Assembly: GCA_024803745.1 (NCBI GenBank)
Contig: JANJXV010000002.1
Coordinates: 42,925,757-42,989,756, forward strand
Direction: 5' to 3'
DNA: 64,000 nucleotides
Source of the DNA: Megascapheus bottae
Taxonomy: Eukaryota > Chordata > Mammalia > Rodentia > Geomyidae
The notes under the pieces are model-generated. The model saw nothing but the letters and a program-made list of their open reading frames with translations. It was not told the origin of the DNA and did not search any database. Positions 22,900 to 34,699 of the stretch are shown one piece after another. The translations under genes were made by a program, and so were the position numbers. How positions within the stretch are numbered: the stretch's first letter is position 1; every line of letters begins with the position of its first letter.

Positions 22900-23060
22900 A
22901 AAGACTGATGATGAACTGTGGTTCAGAACTGGCAACCTTTCATCCACCTCTGTCTCTTTGACAGAGGTATGACACATTGCTTAGCTGCTCATTTTTTTTT
23001 TCTGTGAAATGGGATAATAGTCACAGTGCTATCCCTGGAGGTATGAAATGCCAATAAAGA
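22900..23060 (+). mobile_element. MIR fragment
   Basis: The sense MIR core is suggested by ttctgtgaaatgggataata and the preceding acattgcttagctgctca; it is strongly diverged. Confidence 0.45.
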
Positions 23061-23686
23061 AGCTTGTCATAACATTCAGAGCAAACTATTAATTGCTATA
23101 TAAATTCAAGGAAATATTAGGATTATAATTCATATACCTTCACAGTGGTCTTATTGTTTATAGCTGTCTACTTGTATTAATGTGTTGCATTGTTCTTTGG
23201 GCTGGCTTTTCTACTTGCATCCCACTTTAAATACTTTATTTGTGAAAATCTCATTCTCTTTGCTAGTGATTGGTCTAAATATAAACAGGTGACCCAAGCT
23301 CTGATTTCAGGGCAAATCTGCCAAGGGTTCAGAGGCAGGATAATCCTATTCTACCTTTGGACACAGTAGTGTTTATGAAGCCAGGAACTGCAGCAGCACC
23401 TTGAGGACATGAGGGAAATTACCTTACAATTAGGACAGATGCATAGTAGGTGACTGAGGGAAGGCTTAGGACAAACCTAATACCCTTGACAGTCCCTGAA
23501 CAGCTGAATCAGCCATTTATAAAAACCATTCTACCTCTAAATGCTTTGTTTAAAAAAATAATAATACTTTAGTGCTGTTACTATTCAAGTCCACTTGACA
23601 AGGTTTAAGATTCTTTTACAGCCAGAGTCTAAACTGATATACCTCAAAATTTAATCACTTTATGATATTATTCTTGATATCTACTA
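23061..23686. other. Unannotated sequence
   Basis: No gene or clear repeat seen. Confidence 0.4.
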
Positions 23687-23912
23687 TTTTTTTTTTCTGG
23701 TTGTGGGGTTTAGACTCTGGGCCTGGGCGCTGTCCCTGAGCTCAAGGCTACCACCCTATCCCTTGAGCCACAGAGCCACTTCCCATTCTCTAGTCATTAA
23801 TTAGAGATAAGAGTCTCATGTTCTTTAGTGCCCGGGCTGGCTTTGAACTAGTATGCTCAGATCTCAGTCTCCTAAGTAGCTAGGATTACAGGTGTAAGCC
23901 ATGGCACCCGGC
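23687..23912 (-). mobile_element. B1-like dimer SINE, minus strand
   Basis: T run, reversed right half (ctatcccttgagccacagag), linker attaattagagataagagtc and reversed B1 head (cagtctcctaagtagctagg) ending catggcacccggc. Full length. Confidence 0.92.
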
Positions 23913-24154
23913 AATGTCTGTTATTTCTTATTCACATTTTCTCTTGGTAAAAAAAAAAATTAGTTTGTATCTTCTATATTATAACGGTGATGATTGTTGT
24001 AATAAGAATAGGCCTGGAAAACATGGGCAAATTTAATAATGGAAATACATATTGCTTTCACCCTCCCTTGCCTAGAAAAAGCCACAACAACTGTTTTGGT
24101 CACATGTCCTTGGTATTGCTTTGACCTGATTGTACTTACTTGCTCTGTTTGCAG

Positions 24155-24320
24155 AGAGTGGAAAAGAAAGTCATATGGAATTAGCTCTACTCAGGTCATT
24201 CTGCAATGAGGCAAAGAGGAGACAGGGATGGAGACAAATCTGGGGAACCTTGTTGGAAAGAAATGAGAGGGCAGAAAAAAAAATGGGGGAATTTCTCAGA
24301 GACCATTTCCAAGATTTTCC
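24155..24320 (+). other. Weak exon-like segment
   Basis: A pyrimidine-rich stretch ending in tgctctgtttgcag resembles a splice acceptor just before 24155, and tttccgtaagg near 24318 resembles a donor. Between them one frame is open and would encode a polar, charged peptide (for example NEAKRRQGWRQIWG). Several other frames are open too, so low stop density may explain it. No homolog is recognised and no other exon was found. Confidence 0.15.
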
Positions 24321-25139
24321 GTAAGGTTGGTTGCGTTCTCTGCTGGCTTTCTTTGCCTGGTGAAGCAAGATATATCTGTCTTCTTTGTGGGCTGAGCCTG
24401 GGCGAAAGACTTCCTGGCCACTCTGTCTGGGGGATGCTGCACTGTAGCCAGCTGGCGCCTTGCATATTTTGAACAGTTTATCCAGTTGCATCTTAGTGAT
24501 CTAATTAATTGAGGTGAGAGCCACTGCATTTCCAGGAATCAGGCTTGAAACTTACTCAGATGCTTAGAATTCAGACAGGCAGAGATCGCAAGATTGGTTT
24601 ATGGTCGAGGTTGTAAATGGAAGTCCTCTGGCCCATGTGTGACCCATCCAAGCAATTCATTTGGCTGTGTGGTCTTAAAAAGATATTGAGAGACATTAGG
24701 GACACACTCAGATTTCAAGTTTCTCCTTTCTAAAACATATGAAGATGTGGTGGCGATGTTGAGCTTGCACTTGTGCATTATTAAGTACTTCACTGGGGTG
24801 AATCGGCTGGGCCTACACGGATGCCATACAGATGTGCTGGCATTCCTAATGTTTTTCACTTCTTTCTTTGGCCCCCGCAGCAGGAACTAAAATTCTTTAA
24901 TATTCTTTAATACCTATATCTGGTAACAGAGATACGCCATTATACTTGCAGATTAGATCAAGTGATTGTAGTTCTCAAAAGGATACATAGGGAAAAGTTC
25001 TGGGGGCCATTGGGAAAGGCCCACTATTGACTGGTGTTTGTCCTGGGTATCTTATTAGATCTAGAATTTAACCACTAAAGCATGTTGATAAGACCTTTCA
25101 AACTTCCAGATGGTCTTATAGAACCTATGGGCAAAGCCA
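24321..25139. other. Unannotated sequence
   Basis: Several overlapping open frames on both strands near 24171-24529 and one at 24599-24859 have no recognisable motif. No repeat is seen. Confidence 0.4.
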
Positions 25140-25325
25140 CTTGAGTGCTAACTCTAATTCTACATGACTTACCATGAGCAACAGGGTTGCCTAATCCATT
25201 TTCTATTTCCTTACCTGCAAAATGGATTTAGAGATCCCATTCCTCTCTCTCATGCATGGCTGCCATGAGAATTAAGTCCATTGCTGTGCATAGATGAGCT
25301 GAGGTAACATAGCAGGTTTTGCTAT
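25140..25325 (+). mobile_element. MIR
   Basis: ccttacctgcaaaatggatt, then ctgccatgagaattaagtcc represent the sense MIR core with the expected spacing. Confidence 0.65.
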
Positions 25326-25347
25326 TACTGTTCTTGTACTCTTCTTT

Positions 25348-25580
25348 TCTTAATTTTTGCTTTTCCTGGGACTTAAACTCTGAGCCTAAGTGTTTCCAAG
25401 TTTCTTTTGCTCAAGACTAGTGCTCTACCACTTGAACCACAGCACTGCTTCTGTCTTTTCTGTGTAGTTTTTTGGCGATACAGAGTCTCATGGACTTTTC
25501 TGTCCCTGCTGGCTTCGAACCATAATCCTCAGGTCTCAGCCTCCTGAGTAACTGGAATTATAGGCATGAGCCACCAGCTG
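25348..25580 (-). mobile_element. B1-like dimer SINE, minus strand
   Basis: The reversed right half (ctaccacttgaaccacagca) and the reversed B1 head (cagcctcctgagtaactgga) ending gagccaccagctg are present in full length. Confidence 0.88.
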
Positions 25581-25762
25581 GCTCATGTTTTTCTTTTTTT
25601 TTTAATATTTTTTATTGTAATTAATAAAAGGGTTACATGATATTTGCCAGATAGAAGGTGCATTAATTCACATACCTTGATACCCTTTCACATGTCTTAG
25701 TACCCATTACCCTCCTCCCACCCCCCCACCCGTCTTGGTTTTCCCCGGCTTATGTTTTTCTT
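25581..25762 (-). mobile_element. Very short 5'-truncated L1 with target duplication
   Basis: About 150 bp of L1 3' end (25596-25747, starting with a T run, then gggttacatgatatttgcca) are bounded by gct[c/t]atgtttttctt at 25581-25595 and 25748-25762. The duplication has one mismatch. Confidence 0.8.
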
Positions 25763-25772
25763 CATTGCATTT

Positions 25773-25804
<32 letters not shown>

Positions 25805-25930
25805 ATAGTTCTACAGTTTACAATTCCCTATGTCAGATTATGAGCACAATACATCTGGATCAATGGCATCCCTGCAATGTTTTCCCAACTTTTCCCTCCT
25901 CCTCTCTCTTGTTTTGACTTGGTTTAAAAT
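25763..25930 (-). mobile_element. Old L1 3' end with (GAT)n tail
   Basis: gttctacagtttacaattcc, then gagcacaatacatctggatc resembles the other old reversed L1 3' ends in the window. Its tail is a clean (GAT)n at 25773-25804. Confidence 0.45.
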
Positions 25931-25940
25931 TCTCCTGGTC

Positions 25941-26160
25941 ACCAGGCACTGGTGGCTCATGCCTTTAATCCTAGATAATTAGGAGGCTGAAATCTGATGA
26001 TTGTGGTTCAAAGCCAGCCCCAGAGAGGAAATCTGATCTCCAGTTAACCACCAAAAAGCCAGAAGTACAACTGTGGCTCAAGTGGTAGAGCACTAGCTTT
26101 GAGCACAAAATCTTGGAGACAGTGCCCAGGCCCTGAGTTCAAGGCTCAGAACCAATTCAC
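25941..26160 (+). mobile_element. B1-like dimer SINE
   Basis: accaggcactggtggctcat, tgcctttaatcctagata, linker ctgatctccagttaaccacc and right half gtggctcaagtggtagagca, then ccctgagttcaaggctc. Full length. Confidence 0.92.
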
Positions 26161-26439
26161 AAAATTTTTTCTTGGGGTTCTTGAGGCATGGTTATTATTT
26201 AGGAAATTTAGAAATTGGTCTCTGCCCAAGATATCTCACAATGTTACTTTGCTTTGCTTTATTTTCTGAGATTAGGAAATTCTGTACATATCCTTTTACT
26301 TTAGTATAGAACAAGAAGGATAATCTATATAGATGTGTCTTTTTCAGGCTTGTTGCCAGGTTCTCATACCTCAGAGTTGGGAGTCAGTTGTGTTGTGTCC
26401 TTTTCTCATTTCATATCAGCTATAGTGGTGATTGTGGAG
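26161..26439. other. Unannotated sequence
   Basis: Nothing recognised; part may belong to the degraded interior of the DNA transposon that follows. Confidence 0.35.
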
Positions 26440-26632
26440 CTAACTGGAAATCATTCTATAGAATTGCCGAGCATCATAAGACAGTTTTGTATGGCATATC
26501 AATAGCTTGGGCAAGGATCAACATTTTTTAAAACATTGTTTCTGCTGAATGCATATTGCTTTTGTGCCACCATAAAGTAGAAAGTTCATATGTTGAATCA
26601 TCGTAAGTTGGGGACCATCTGTGTTGGAGGAT
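26440..26632 (-). mobile_element. Tigger-like DNA transposon end
   Basis: The terminal reading (reverse of cagatggtccccaacttacg) with tttctgctgaatgcatattg and gaatcatcgtaagttggg matches a mariner/Tigger-type MER element end. Only one end is seen; it is non-autonomous or truncated. Confidence 0.65.
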
Positions 26633-27346
26633 ATGGACATTTAGATCTAGCAGTGAGAGAGGCAGAGCTCAGAGTTCTCTACATGTGATTAGAATTCCTG
26701 CTGAGAGTCTGCAGATGCTGATGCAAATAATATCACCCTGGGATTTGCTTGAGAAGGAAATGATCTGTTGATTCTCCAGTGGGTGGAGATGTCTCAAGAA
26801 GGGTATACATTTACAGAAATGCCTTGAATTTTATGGCACTGCTGAAAAATATTTTTATTTATAGAAATCTATGAAGGTTTAATGAGGTAAGATTGGAAAG
26901 TCATTAGATAGTTCAATATCTGGAAATGGAGTTACTTGGCAGAAGGTGCTATTTAAGTACATTGGTTCAAATGTTGCTTTCTGTAGATGGAATCTCACTT
27001 TATAATAATGTAGTACAGCATTCGATGGCCATCTGCACATAGAAACAAGACAGGAAAATAGTGCCCTGTTGGTGCTGCTAGCCAGCTGAACAAGGCTAAG
27101 CTGCAGTAGGCTTCCTTGGTATCTATATTTAGTAGGGTGGTGGGTGTGTGAAACATCTTCAATTGGGACTGGCATGGATGTACAGAACTTTCATAGGCTT
27201 TGCAAATCAATAGTCTGCAATGTGTTTGTGAATTGTGGGCATCCCAGTTCTGGCACAATTGGGATATGGAAACTGCTAAATAATCCCTCTGCTCATAGAC
27301 CAAGTAAAAGAGTCAAGCCCAGACAGCCTTACTTGTACTAATATTT
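26633..27346. other. Unannotated sequence
   Basis: Minus-strand open frames of about 100 codons (26879-27175, 26995-27303) overlap in different frames and show no motif. No repeat recognised. Confidence 0.35.
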
Positions 27347-27415
27347 TCTGAAGCTGATAATTGAATCCAGATCCTTGGGTAAGGGGCTCGATCACTGTGC
27401 TGCCTCTCTAGTCCT
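27347..27415 (-). mobile_element. Old ID-type fragment, minus strand
   Basis: gataattgaatccagatcct, then ggctcgatcactgtgctgcc resembles a reversed tRNA-derived ID monomer, strongly diverged. Confidence 0.4.
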
Positions 27416-27712
27416 CACAGTTGAGGTATATTCCCTTTTCCCAATATTTTTGAACTTCATGATTGAATCTGTCCCTTTGTTTTCTCATTTTTGCCCAACA
27501 GAGATCTATATTCTGTTTATCTGCAAGTAACCCTTCATTAATACAGGCTTCCTATACTAATGTCTATGCAAATATATCCATGTAGCTCATTGAGATAGAT
27601 GTAGTTTTTTAATTTTCTGAGCCCAACACATATATTGAATGGTCCAAATAATCTCTTTCTTCCTCATTGACTGTTTTACATGATTATGGGATGTTTTGCT
27701 TTAAGAAAAGGA

Positions 27713-27897
27713 GTGTAGCCTATAGTGGTAGAGTGCTTGCCTAGCATGCACAAAGCCCTGGGTTCAATTCCTTGGTACTACATATATAGAAAAAGGCGGA
27801 AGTGGTTCTGGGGCTCAAGTGGTAGAGTACTAGCCTTAAGAAACCCCAAGGACACTGCCCAGTCCCTGAGTTCAAGCCCCAGGGCTGGCAAAACAAA
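27713..27897 (+). mobile_element. ID-like dimer SINE, slightly 5'-truncated
   Basis: It starts inside the ID head (gtagcctatagtggtagagt) and includes both monomers to gagttcaagccccagggctg and an A tail. Confidence 0.9.
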
Positions 27898-28350
27898 AAA
27901 GGTAATATGGATAATTCTGAACTTGCAAAACTGTGTGCTTAAAGGGTTAACTGCTTTTCAGGAAGACTGATCTACAAATCCTTTAAAAAGTTTGTATTTG
28001 GGATGTGATGACATTATTTTCTCTACTAAATTCAGTGTAAATCTACTTCATATTGTGGGAATTCAGCAAATATTCTGCTATCATAAGTTTATTTATGACA
28101 TGGTCCTATGTGTGTAAGTTCTTACTGAATGAATGACTCTCCAAGAGACAGAACTTATTCCCCGCTATTTCTTAGACATCTCTGCCTCTATATCCTCAGC
28201 AATATCAACATTTGTTTCACGGATCCATCTTGTCTCCTTTCTTGGCTTCAGAGTATGTACAGGATGTTTGGGGCGTTGGGAAGCCTGCATTCTTATCTGG
28301 AGCTATGTACAAACTTCTTGACTGGCAAAAACTTCACAAGACCCTATCCC
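27898..28350. other. Unannotated sequence
   Basis: Open frames near 28129-28412 overlap in all three plus frames with no motif. No clear repeat. Confidence 0.35.
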
Positions 28351-28575
28351 AACCAGTAGCTGGGCACAGTGGTTTGTGCCTGTCATCCTACCTATGCAAG
28401 AATTATAAATAGGTTCTTTGTGGTCTGCATGGGCTCAGGAAAAAAATTTAAACTCCATGTTAAAAATAACAAGAGCAAAAAGGGCTTGGGGGAGTGGTTC
28501 GAGCTGATAGAGCACCTGCCCATCAAATGCAAGGTCCTGAGTTTAAGCTCCAATATGGCAGTGAAAGAGGAAAAA
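28351..28575 (+). mobile_element. Old B1-ID composite SINE
   Basis: A partial B1 head (tagctgggcacagtggtttg, tgcctgtcatcctacc) and a later ID-like half (gctgatagagcacctgccca, gtcctgagtttaagctcc) belong to an older composite. Open frames across it are incidental. Confidence 0.65.
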
Positions 28576-31529
28576 TGACTTGGTTCTATAAAGAAGCATT
28601 ATTGTTATTCTTCAGTACCTTCTGCTTTATAGGCTGCCTCCCCATTGTAATTGCACTGTTCATTTGGGAAAAAAATTTACAAATGCAGAAAGAAATGGAG
28701 GGATATTAATTTCTCTTTAGAACCCAAGGGGAATGCACATCCTTCTACCGAACTTGAATCTAGCTTTGGAGGAAGAGCAATTTTTCACTTGTAATTCATG
28801 CAGAATTTCAAAGACGTTCGGCACCAGTGCTTCTTTCTCTGCTTTTTGCAAAAGCAGGGTATAAATCTGGCAGGATCTGAGGGCTGCATGCATGCGTTTC
28901 ATGTGCAGGGACAGGGTACAGGGCTGGGCAGCTCCTCTGCCTGGTCTGAGGGGTGAGAGCCATCTGGCTTCCTTTATCCCTCAAGACTGGCTTAAAGGCT
29001 TTCTCCCTTTTCTGTTCCCAATGCTGAAATGATCGTCTGATTTTTTTTTTTTTTTGAAACTTGTTCCTAGTGCCCTTAATTGTCTTCTTGGAAGCTTATC
29101 AAGACTCATTTTGGTGTCTGGTTCATAGCTGCTTTAGAGCACAAGTTTTAACCAAATAGTTTCCCTCCTCCCTTTTTCCCCCCCACTGAGTTCATTGTTC
29201 TTTGAAACTACCTTAGCTGCCAGTCAGGGATACTCTTCAGAGAATTGGAGCCTCAAAGGAATCAGTGCAAAAAGCCCGACTCCCCGGATTAACAAGCCAT
29301 CTAGCACGGGCTTCTTGGCCAATGCCAGCCGTGCTCCACAGGCTGAGGGCAGCGGGACATCCTGGTGGAGTTTAGAAATCCCTGCCTGGGCCCCTCCTCC
29401 CCACTCCTTTCTCCTTGCTGTCCCTCCTCCTGTCCACCAATAAAACAAAGAAACCTGAGACATAATCTCTGAAAGAAGAGGCTTCTCAGGCCTTGATTGT
29501 CACACTGGACTGGAGCCAAGACTGAGCAGGCTTCAAAAACGAACCCAGGAGGAGAGCTACTGCAGATGACTCCAGACTCCCACACAGGGGTTCTTTAGCC
29601 CCCCTCCCAGTGGCAAATTTCAGATGCTCTCCCTTCATTTTCGTTTAAATGAAAACTCTTCCAAGATTTTATGCTAGCATTTAAACATGAGAATGTTTCA
29701 TTTATGTATGTCACAAAATGAAGAATACATGTATACAGACATGTAAATAGATGAGTGTGAGTATAATCATATTTACAATCTGGATAGTAAAACTACTCTA
29801 AGACTCCTTGATCGCTAAAGGTTGTGTTCATGTATGTGTGATGTTTGCTTGTATCCACAAACAGTATTACATACTGTGTAGTAAGTTATTGGGTTTTCTA
29901 ACAAATAATTTAGCACTGCAGATCATCTATTTCATAAACAGTAATCCAAAGCCGAATGAAGGAGCTGGTGTCCACACATGCTATTTGTTCATGCGTGTCT
30001 CATAAAAACTTCAGTGCTTTCCCACTTCAAATGAAGCAGATGCCAACCATGAAGAAATGAAGGTACTAATTTATGGCATTTTCAAAATTGAGCAAAGCAA
30101 AAGTAAAAAGAATGTAAGTGCAAGTTTAGCAATAAAAGGAGCAGTAAAAAACACTCACAAAACAGGGGGTGGGTGGAGTCCTTTCCTCTGTCCCCAAGGA
30201 GGTCCATAAGAAACCACAGAAGTTTCTCCTAATTTGACATTCCTCCAGCTGAGAAAGAAAACCCTGAAGGCTTATTGAAGAAAGATCTTGGCACTTTATA
30301 CACGGGAAATGAAGCTTTTACTCTGGAAGTGGCTTGTAGATTTGTTATACTCCTGACTCCCAATCCGGACAGGCTGGAGTGTCTCTTGTGTAGCTTGCCT
30401 ATTAACAAGCAGCGGCATCGACAAGGAAGATCCATGAATGGAAGGAAGGCGGCAAAGCAATCCATCTTAAGTGAATGACAAAACCATTCATTGAGTAGTG
30501 TTTCCCTCTACTGTAGCAAAGCTCTCTGTTTTTAATTAGCATACGATGTTGCTGTTGAAGCCACTTAGGAAGAGGCTTTTTCCATGATCAGGTGTCGCAT
30601 CCCAAAGTAGGTTTGGTGAGGCTTAGGAAAATCCAGTATCTCTACACTGGGGTTGCCAGACTCGCTTCATGCTGCCCCTTCCCCTCCCTGCGCTCATGGC
30701 CTGAGGGGTTAAGTCTTGTGGAGGGAGCAATGGGCATGTCCCGCTGAACCAGCTCCAGGAGTTTGTTGGTTTGGCAGAAAATTTTGAACATATGAAGTGC
30801 ATGCATTACTGGAGTCCAAGTTCTGGATTCCCTTGCTTCCAGCTGACTGACAGGAAACATTCAACTTTGGATATGACTACAACAACCCACCGGCTTCTTA
30901 AGTAGGATGTCTTTGCTCAGTGGTTCCATCATTTAAAGGGTGTTTCTTCTATAGCCTGGTAGTTTCCAGGTTTCTTTAATCAAGATGGCTGAAATGCATG
31001 CTTCTACTTTATGGATTAGAAGAATGAGTGGGGAAAAAAAGTGTTTTACTAAGTCTAATGTTGGGGGCTATAGAAAGTAGGACAAAAAAAAAATCAATCA
31101 TCTGCAGTTTGGCCAGTAACTGTCAGGGTATGGGCCAGAAGCTGCAGGGTGCTTATATTTATATTGTGGGGGCATATTGAGCGTAGTCTTGGAGCAGAAG
31201 ATGGTTTTCGTCACTGAGGCTGGTGGATCATTCTGGAGGAGAGTAAGGAAGTCAACATTAGAAGGGATGGCAACTAGATTTTATTTAGAGGGTCAGGCCT
31301 TGGTAGAAAGGAAATAAGACAATAGTAGATATAGCAGCCATGTTTGTTAGAAGCCATAATGCTCTCTTGGATTTCTTTCCTTCTTGTCCTTCAACCTAGC
31401 TCACTGAAGGGTAGTAAGTTTTAAGGCTTGGCTTGGTCTCCTTTTTCCTATTGCTCTCTAGCTTGTGCTGTGTTAAATTTAGTGGTTTATGGTCTTCTTG
31501 CATCATCTTGCATCCCTCTGTCTATACTT
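28576..31529. other. Repeat-free stretch
   Basis: I recognise no dispersed repeat over about 3 kb, the longest such interval in the second quarter of the window. The part 29160-29590 is more GC-rich and has open frames on both strands (29195-29443 plus, 29224-29463 and 29301-29585 minus) with no recognisable domain. Lack of repeats can reflect constraint, so it is a place to look for conserved non-coding sequence. Confidence 0.4.
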
Positions 31530-31640
31530 CTTCTTTCTTAAGAATGCAAGCTTGTTGAGGATAGACATGATATAATCATCTTATATCCCCTTAACTTATT
31601 GAGCAGTTATTTTGTGCTAGTCACTGTGATGAATGGCTAA
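31530..31640 (+). mobile_element. L2 3' end
   Basis: gcaagcttgttgaggataga, atcttatatccccttaactt, then gagcagttattttgtgctag follows the L2 terminus. Confidence 0.55.
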
Positions 31641-31955
31641 TGTAGTAGGGTTTTTTGGTGTGTGTTGCTGTGACAAAATACTTGACAGAATCAACGTACA
31701 AGGAATTAGGGTTTATTTTGACTCATGGTTTCAGGTTACTATGCATGGTCAATTGGTTGCATTGCTTTTGGATTATAGTGGCACAGTACAGCATGGCAAA
31801 GGAAACTGCTCAACCTTTAGCAGTATAGAGACAGAGGAGAGGAAGAGGTTGTCCTCTTCAATGGCCAAATTTTCTGTTAATTGGCTGTAGGCTGGTGATC
31901 AAGTCTTTAACACAAAGGCCTTTGAGGGACATGAAAATTCCCAACTATAGCACTT
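31641..31955 (-). mobile_element. MaLR-like LTR, minus strand
   Basis: The start (gctgtgacaaaatacttgac, then gggtttattttgactcatgg) and the close (ggtgatcaagtctttaacac, gagggacatgaaaattccca) are the reversed landmarks of a MaLR-family LTR. Confidence 0.6.
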
Positions 31956-31984
31956 GCCATGTATTCTTTCATTTATTTATCTTA

Positions 31985-32085
31985 ATTTATTTTTAACTTT
32001 TATGGTGGTACTAGAGGTTTGAGTTTGGGACTTGAGCTTTCTAGGCAGACACTCTACTATTTGAGTTGACATATCCTTTCAATTA
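31985..32085 (-). mobile_element. Old ID-type SINE, minus strand
   Basis: tggtggtactagaggtttga, then ctttctaggcagacactcta and ctatttgagttgacat form a reversed ID monomer, diverged. Confidence 0.5.
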
Positions 32086-32089
32086 TTCC

Positions 32090-32240
32090 CCTCAGTAACT
32101 TGTGAAGTAGTGTTCTCACAGTCTCTTTTTACAAGGGAGTTTGACTGAGAGGGATTAAAATCACTTCTACAAGGCCACACACCTAGGAGGTGGTAGAGCT
32201 TGGATGTAAAGGAAGGTAATAAATTCAGAGCCCAGAAATA
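32090..32240 (-). mobile_element. MIR, minus strand
   Basis: acaagggagtttgactgaga, then aaggccacacacctaggagg and tggtagagcttggatg are the reversed MIR core and tRNA-like part. Confidence 0.75.
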
Positions 32241-32300
32241 CCATCACTGTGTTGCCTGTGCCTCCAGTGGGTTCCCAATAAAGATTTGCTGAATTGAAAT
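32241..32300 (+). mobile_element. L2 3' end fragment
   Basis: gtgcctccagtgggttccca, then ataaagatttgctgaattga is consistent with an L2 terminus. Confidence 0.4.
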
Positions 32301-33125
32301 GGCAATTTGTATCATGCTTACGTTATTACATGTAGTAGGTGCTTAATTACCTGGCTTCAGAGCTCATCTGGACTATAGAGTTTTGTCTGTGGGGATCATT
32401 TCTCACAGGTCCTAATGTGGTGGGTAGAAGCAAACTTCAGTATTGCTATGAGGCAAGGAAAATGTTTGGGTGTCCCTGAAGGTGGTGGGAAATTGTGGTA
32501 ACATATGGTTTATATTGGCTAAGATACCTACATTTTATTACTTTCTGTTATTTATTATTGTTCGTTTAAAGCAGAATAAGAAGTCCCTTCTAAAAGAAGG
32601 GTGGATCTGAAGGGAATAGCAGAGGGTAGGAGGAAAAACCTTTACTTTTCTCAAAGTTAAGACTCTGAAGTCTATGCCTTAGTTGACAAATGTATATTAA
32701 GAGGCCATGAGTGCAGCAATATTTCATGGGTGGAGGCTCTACACGTGGTTATGAGTCATAACTTTGTGTTGCAGAATGGGCTAGTGGAAGCAATAAGGGC
32801 ATATGGATCAGCAGATTTTCATCTGCACACCAGATTAGCTTCTCCTCATCCTGAGCTCCTCTTCCTAAGAGCCCTCTATCTGCTCACCCCCAAATGCAGG
32901 ACTTCCCTAGCCTTAGAGGCAATCCTAATCTTTGGTCAACCTCATGGTCAGTTTAGTTTAGACCCATTTAAAACTCTGCTACAGCATGTGAAAGAAGGGA
33001 ACCTGCACACCACACTTAGAGTTCAAGAAGCTCCTACTTCCATTAAATCACCTGAGTTCAAACAAACAGAACAGAAAGCTCAGTTTGCCTCTACCACCCT
33101 GACATCCTTCTTTTTACTCTTAAGG
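32301..33125. other. Unannotated sequence with a 154-codon frame
   Basis: A plus-strand frame (32730-33194) runs into the T-rich tail of the next SINE, which gives it a poly-F stretch. I recognise no domain in the upstream part and no splice context, and do not call it a gene. Confidence 0.35.
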
Positions 33126-33358
33126 GTTTTTCTTTTCTTTTTCTTTTTCTTTTTTTTGGTGCCAGTCTTGGAGCTTGAACTCAGGAGGATCTGAGCATCA
33201 ATTTTCTCGAAATTAGTGCTTACCACTTCCGCCATAGCTCCATGTCTAACTTTTTAGTGGTAAATTGGAGATAAGAGTCTTATGGACTTTCCTGCCCAAG
33301 CTGGATGTGAACTGTGAACCTCAGCTCTCAGTCTCCTGAGACTGATGAGCCATCAGTA
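33126..33358 (-). mobile_element. B1-like dimer SINE, minus strand
   Basis: A (T)nC-rich tail, the reversed right half, linker gtaaattggagataagagtc and a decayed reversed B1 head. Old, full length. Confidence 0.8.
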
Positions 33359-34034
33359 CACAGAACTTCTTTAATAACAGTAATATAGAAAAATGATAGT
33401 GACTAAGTTTAAATCTTACTCTTGACTTTTATCCAGGGAGACATCTGGAGTCAAATCCCAAGAGGAGTAGATTAGGAAGTGGACTGAAGAGAGGACTTTG
33501 GAGGGTTAGTGAGGTTCCACATTCACCTAGGTCTTCACTCTAACATGCAGCACATTTCTTTAGGTCGATCTTGCCTGCTCTGAGTGCCCCCTCACAACCT
33601 TGATTTACACAGATTAAATTCTCTTCAAAGCACATGAATTAAGCAACTAACTTCCCCGGGGTTACTTCCTAGTCAGGTAGGGTGGCTTAGTGGCTCTGTC
33701 TTGCACTTAACCCACTAGGCCTCAGAAACATCTTTGAATACCAGAAGGGCAGAGGAAGGATCAGTTCCTAGGCCAACTGGAGCCAAGGAAACGTCTGTCT
33801 TGAGATGCTTCACCCAGTCTTTCTCCCTAAGCTTTCTAGGAGGCCACTGTTGAATACCGTGTCCTTTTTCTAATCCAGGAATAAGGGAAACACTCACATA
33901 ACTCTTCTAGTTAACTTTAAGCAAACTAGCTCAGCGACCAAAGATCAGAATCCACGATAACACAAATCACTGTCACAGCAGGATCCTTTCTTTGTTCCTA
34001 AATTAATAAAACCTTAGTGAGCTCATCCATAAGA
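33359..34034 (-). mobile_element. Mostly unique sequence with a weak MIR fragment
   Basis: The only repeat-like part is 33630-33725 (agcaactaacttccccgggg, then ggcttagtggctctgtctt), a plausible reversed MIR. The rest is unannotated. Confidence 0.35.
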
Positions 34035-34210
34035 GGACCTACTATGTGTTGAACAGGAGCTAGGTTTCTTACACATTATTTCATTTAACTCTCCTTTTTA
34101 TGCTGTTAATTGAGGCTCAGAAAGATCAAGTGATAAAAATGTTTTAAAATTTTATTCCTAAATTCAAGCTCTGCAGCTCCCAGATGCCTCTTTCTAAGCC
34201 ACGTGCTAGC
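34035..34210 (-). mobile_element. MIR, minus strand
   Basis: cctactatgtgttgaacagg, ttatttcatttaactctcct, ttgaggctcagaaagatcaa and caagctctgcagctcccaga follow the reversed MIR consensus over most of its length. Confidence 0.75.
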
Positions 34211-34420
34211 CTTCCTGTCCTTAGACCTGCTCGACAGGATCCTTGCTCTGAACTTCAAATGTTAGATCCCCTCATGAGGTAAAGAGACAGATGAGAGGAG
34301 GGCTATGCCCGTACTGAGTGTTCACCTTTCCCTTCTTAACCTGGCCTGACCAGTTACATTGTAGGAGATGCTCTGAATGCCGGCAATTCCCCAGCCAGAG
34401 TCATAGGCAGAGGTGCCAGA

Positions 34421-34422
<2 letters not shown>

Positions 34423-34466
<44 letters not shown>

Positions 34467-34699
34467 GTCTCTCTCTCTCTCTGTCTCTGTCTCTCTCTCT
34501 GTCTCTCTCTCTGTCTCTCTCTCTGTCTCTCTCTCTCTGTCTCTCTGTCTCTCTCTCTCTGTCTCTCTGTCTCTCTCTCTCTGTCTCTCTGTCTCTCTCT
34601 GTCTCTCTCTCTCTCTGTCTCTCTCTCTGTCTCTCTCTGTCTCTTTGTCTCTCTATCTCTCTGTCTCTCTCTCTGTCTCTGTCCCTGTCTCTCTCTCTG

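Noticed and set aside
26440..26632. Novel inverted-terminal element
   Set aside because: The end sequence fits a known Tigger-like MER DNA transposon, so it is not new.
32730..33194. 154-codon open frame
   Set aside because: The end is the T-rich tail of a reversed SINE. The rest has no motif, splice context or promoter.
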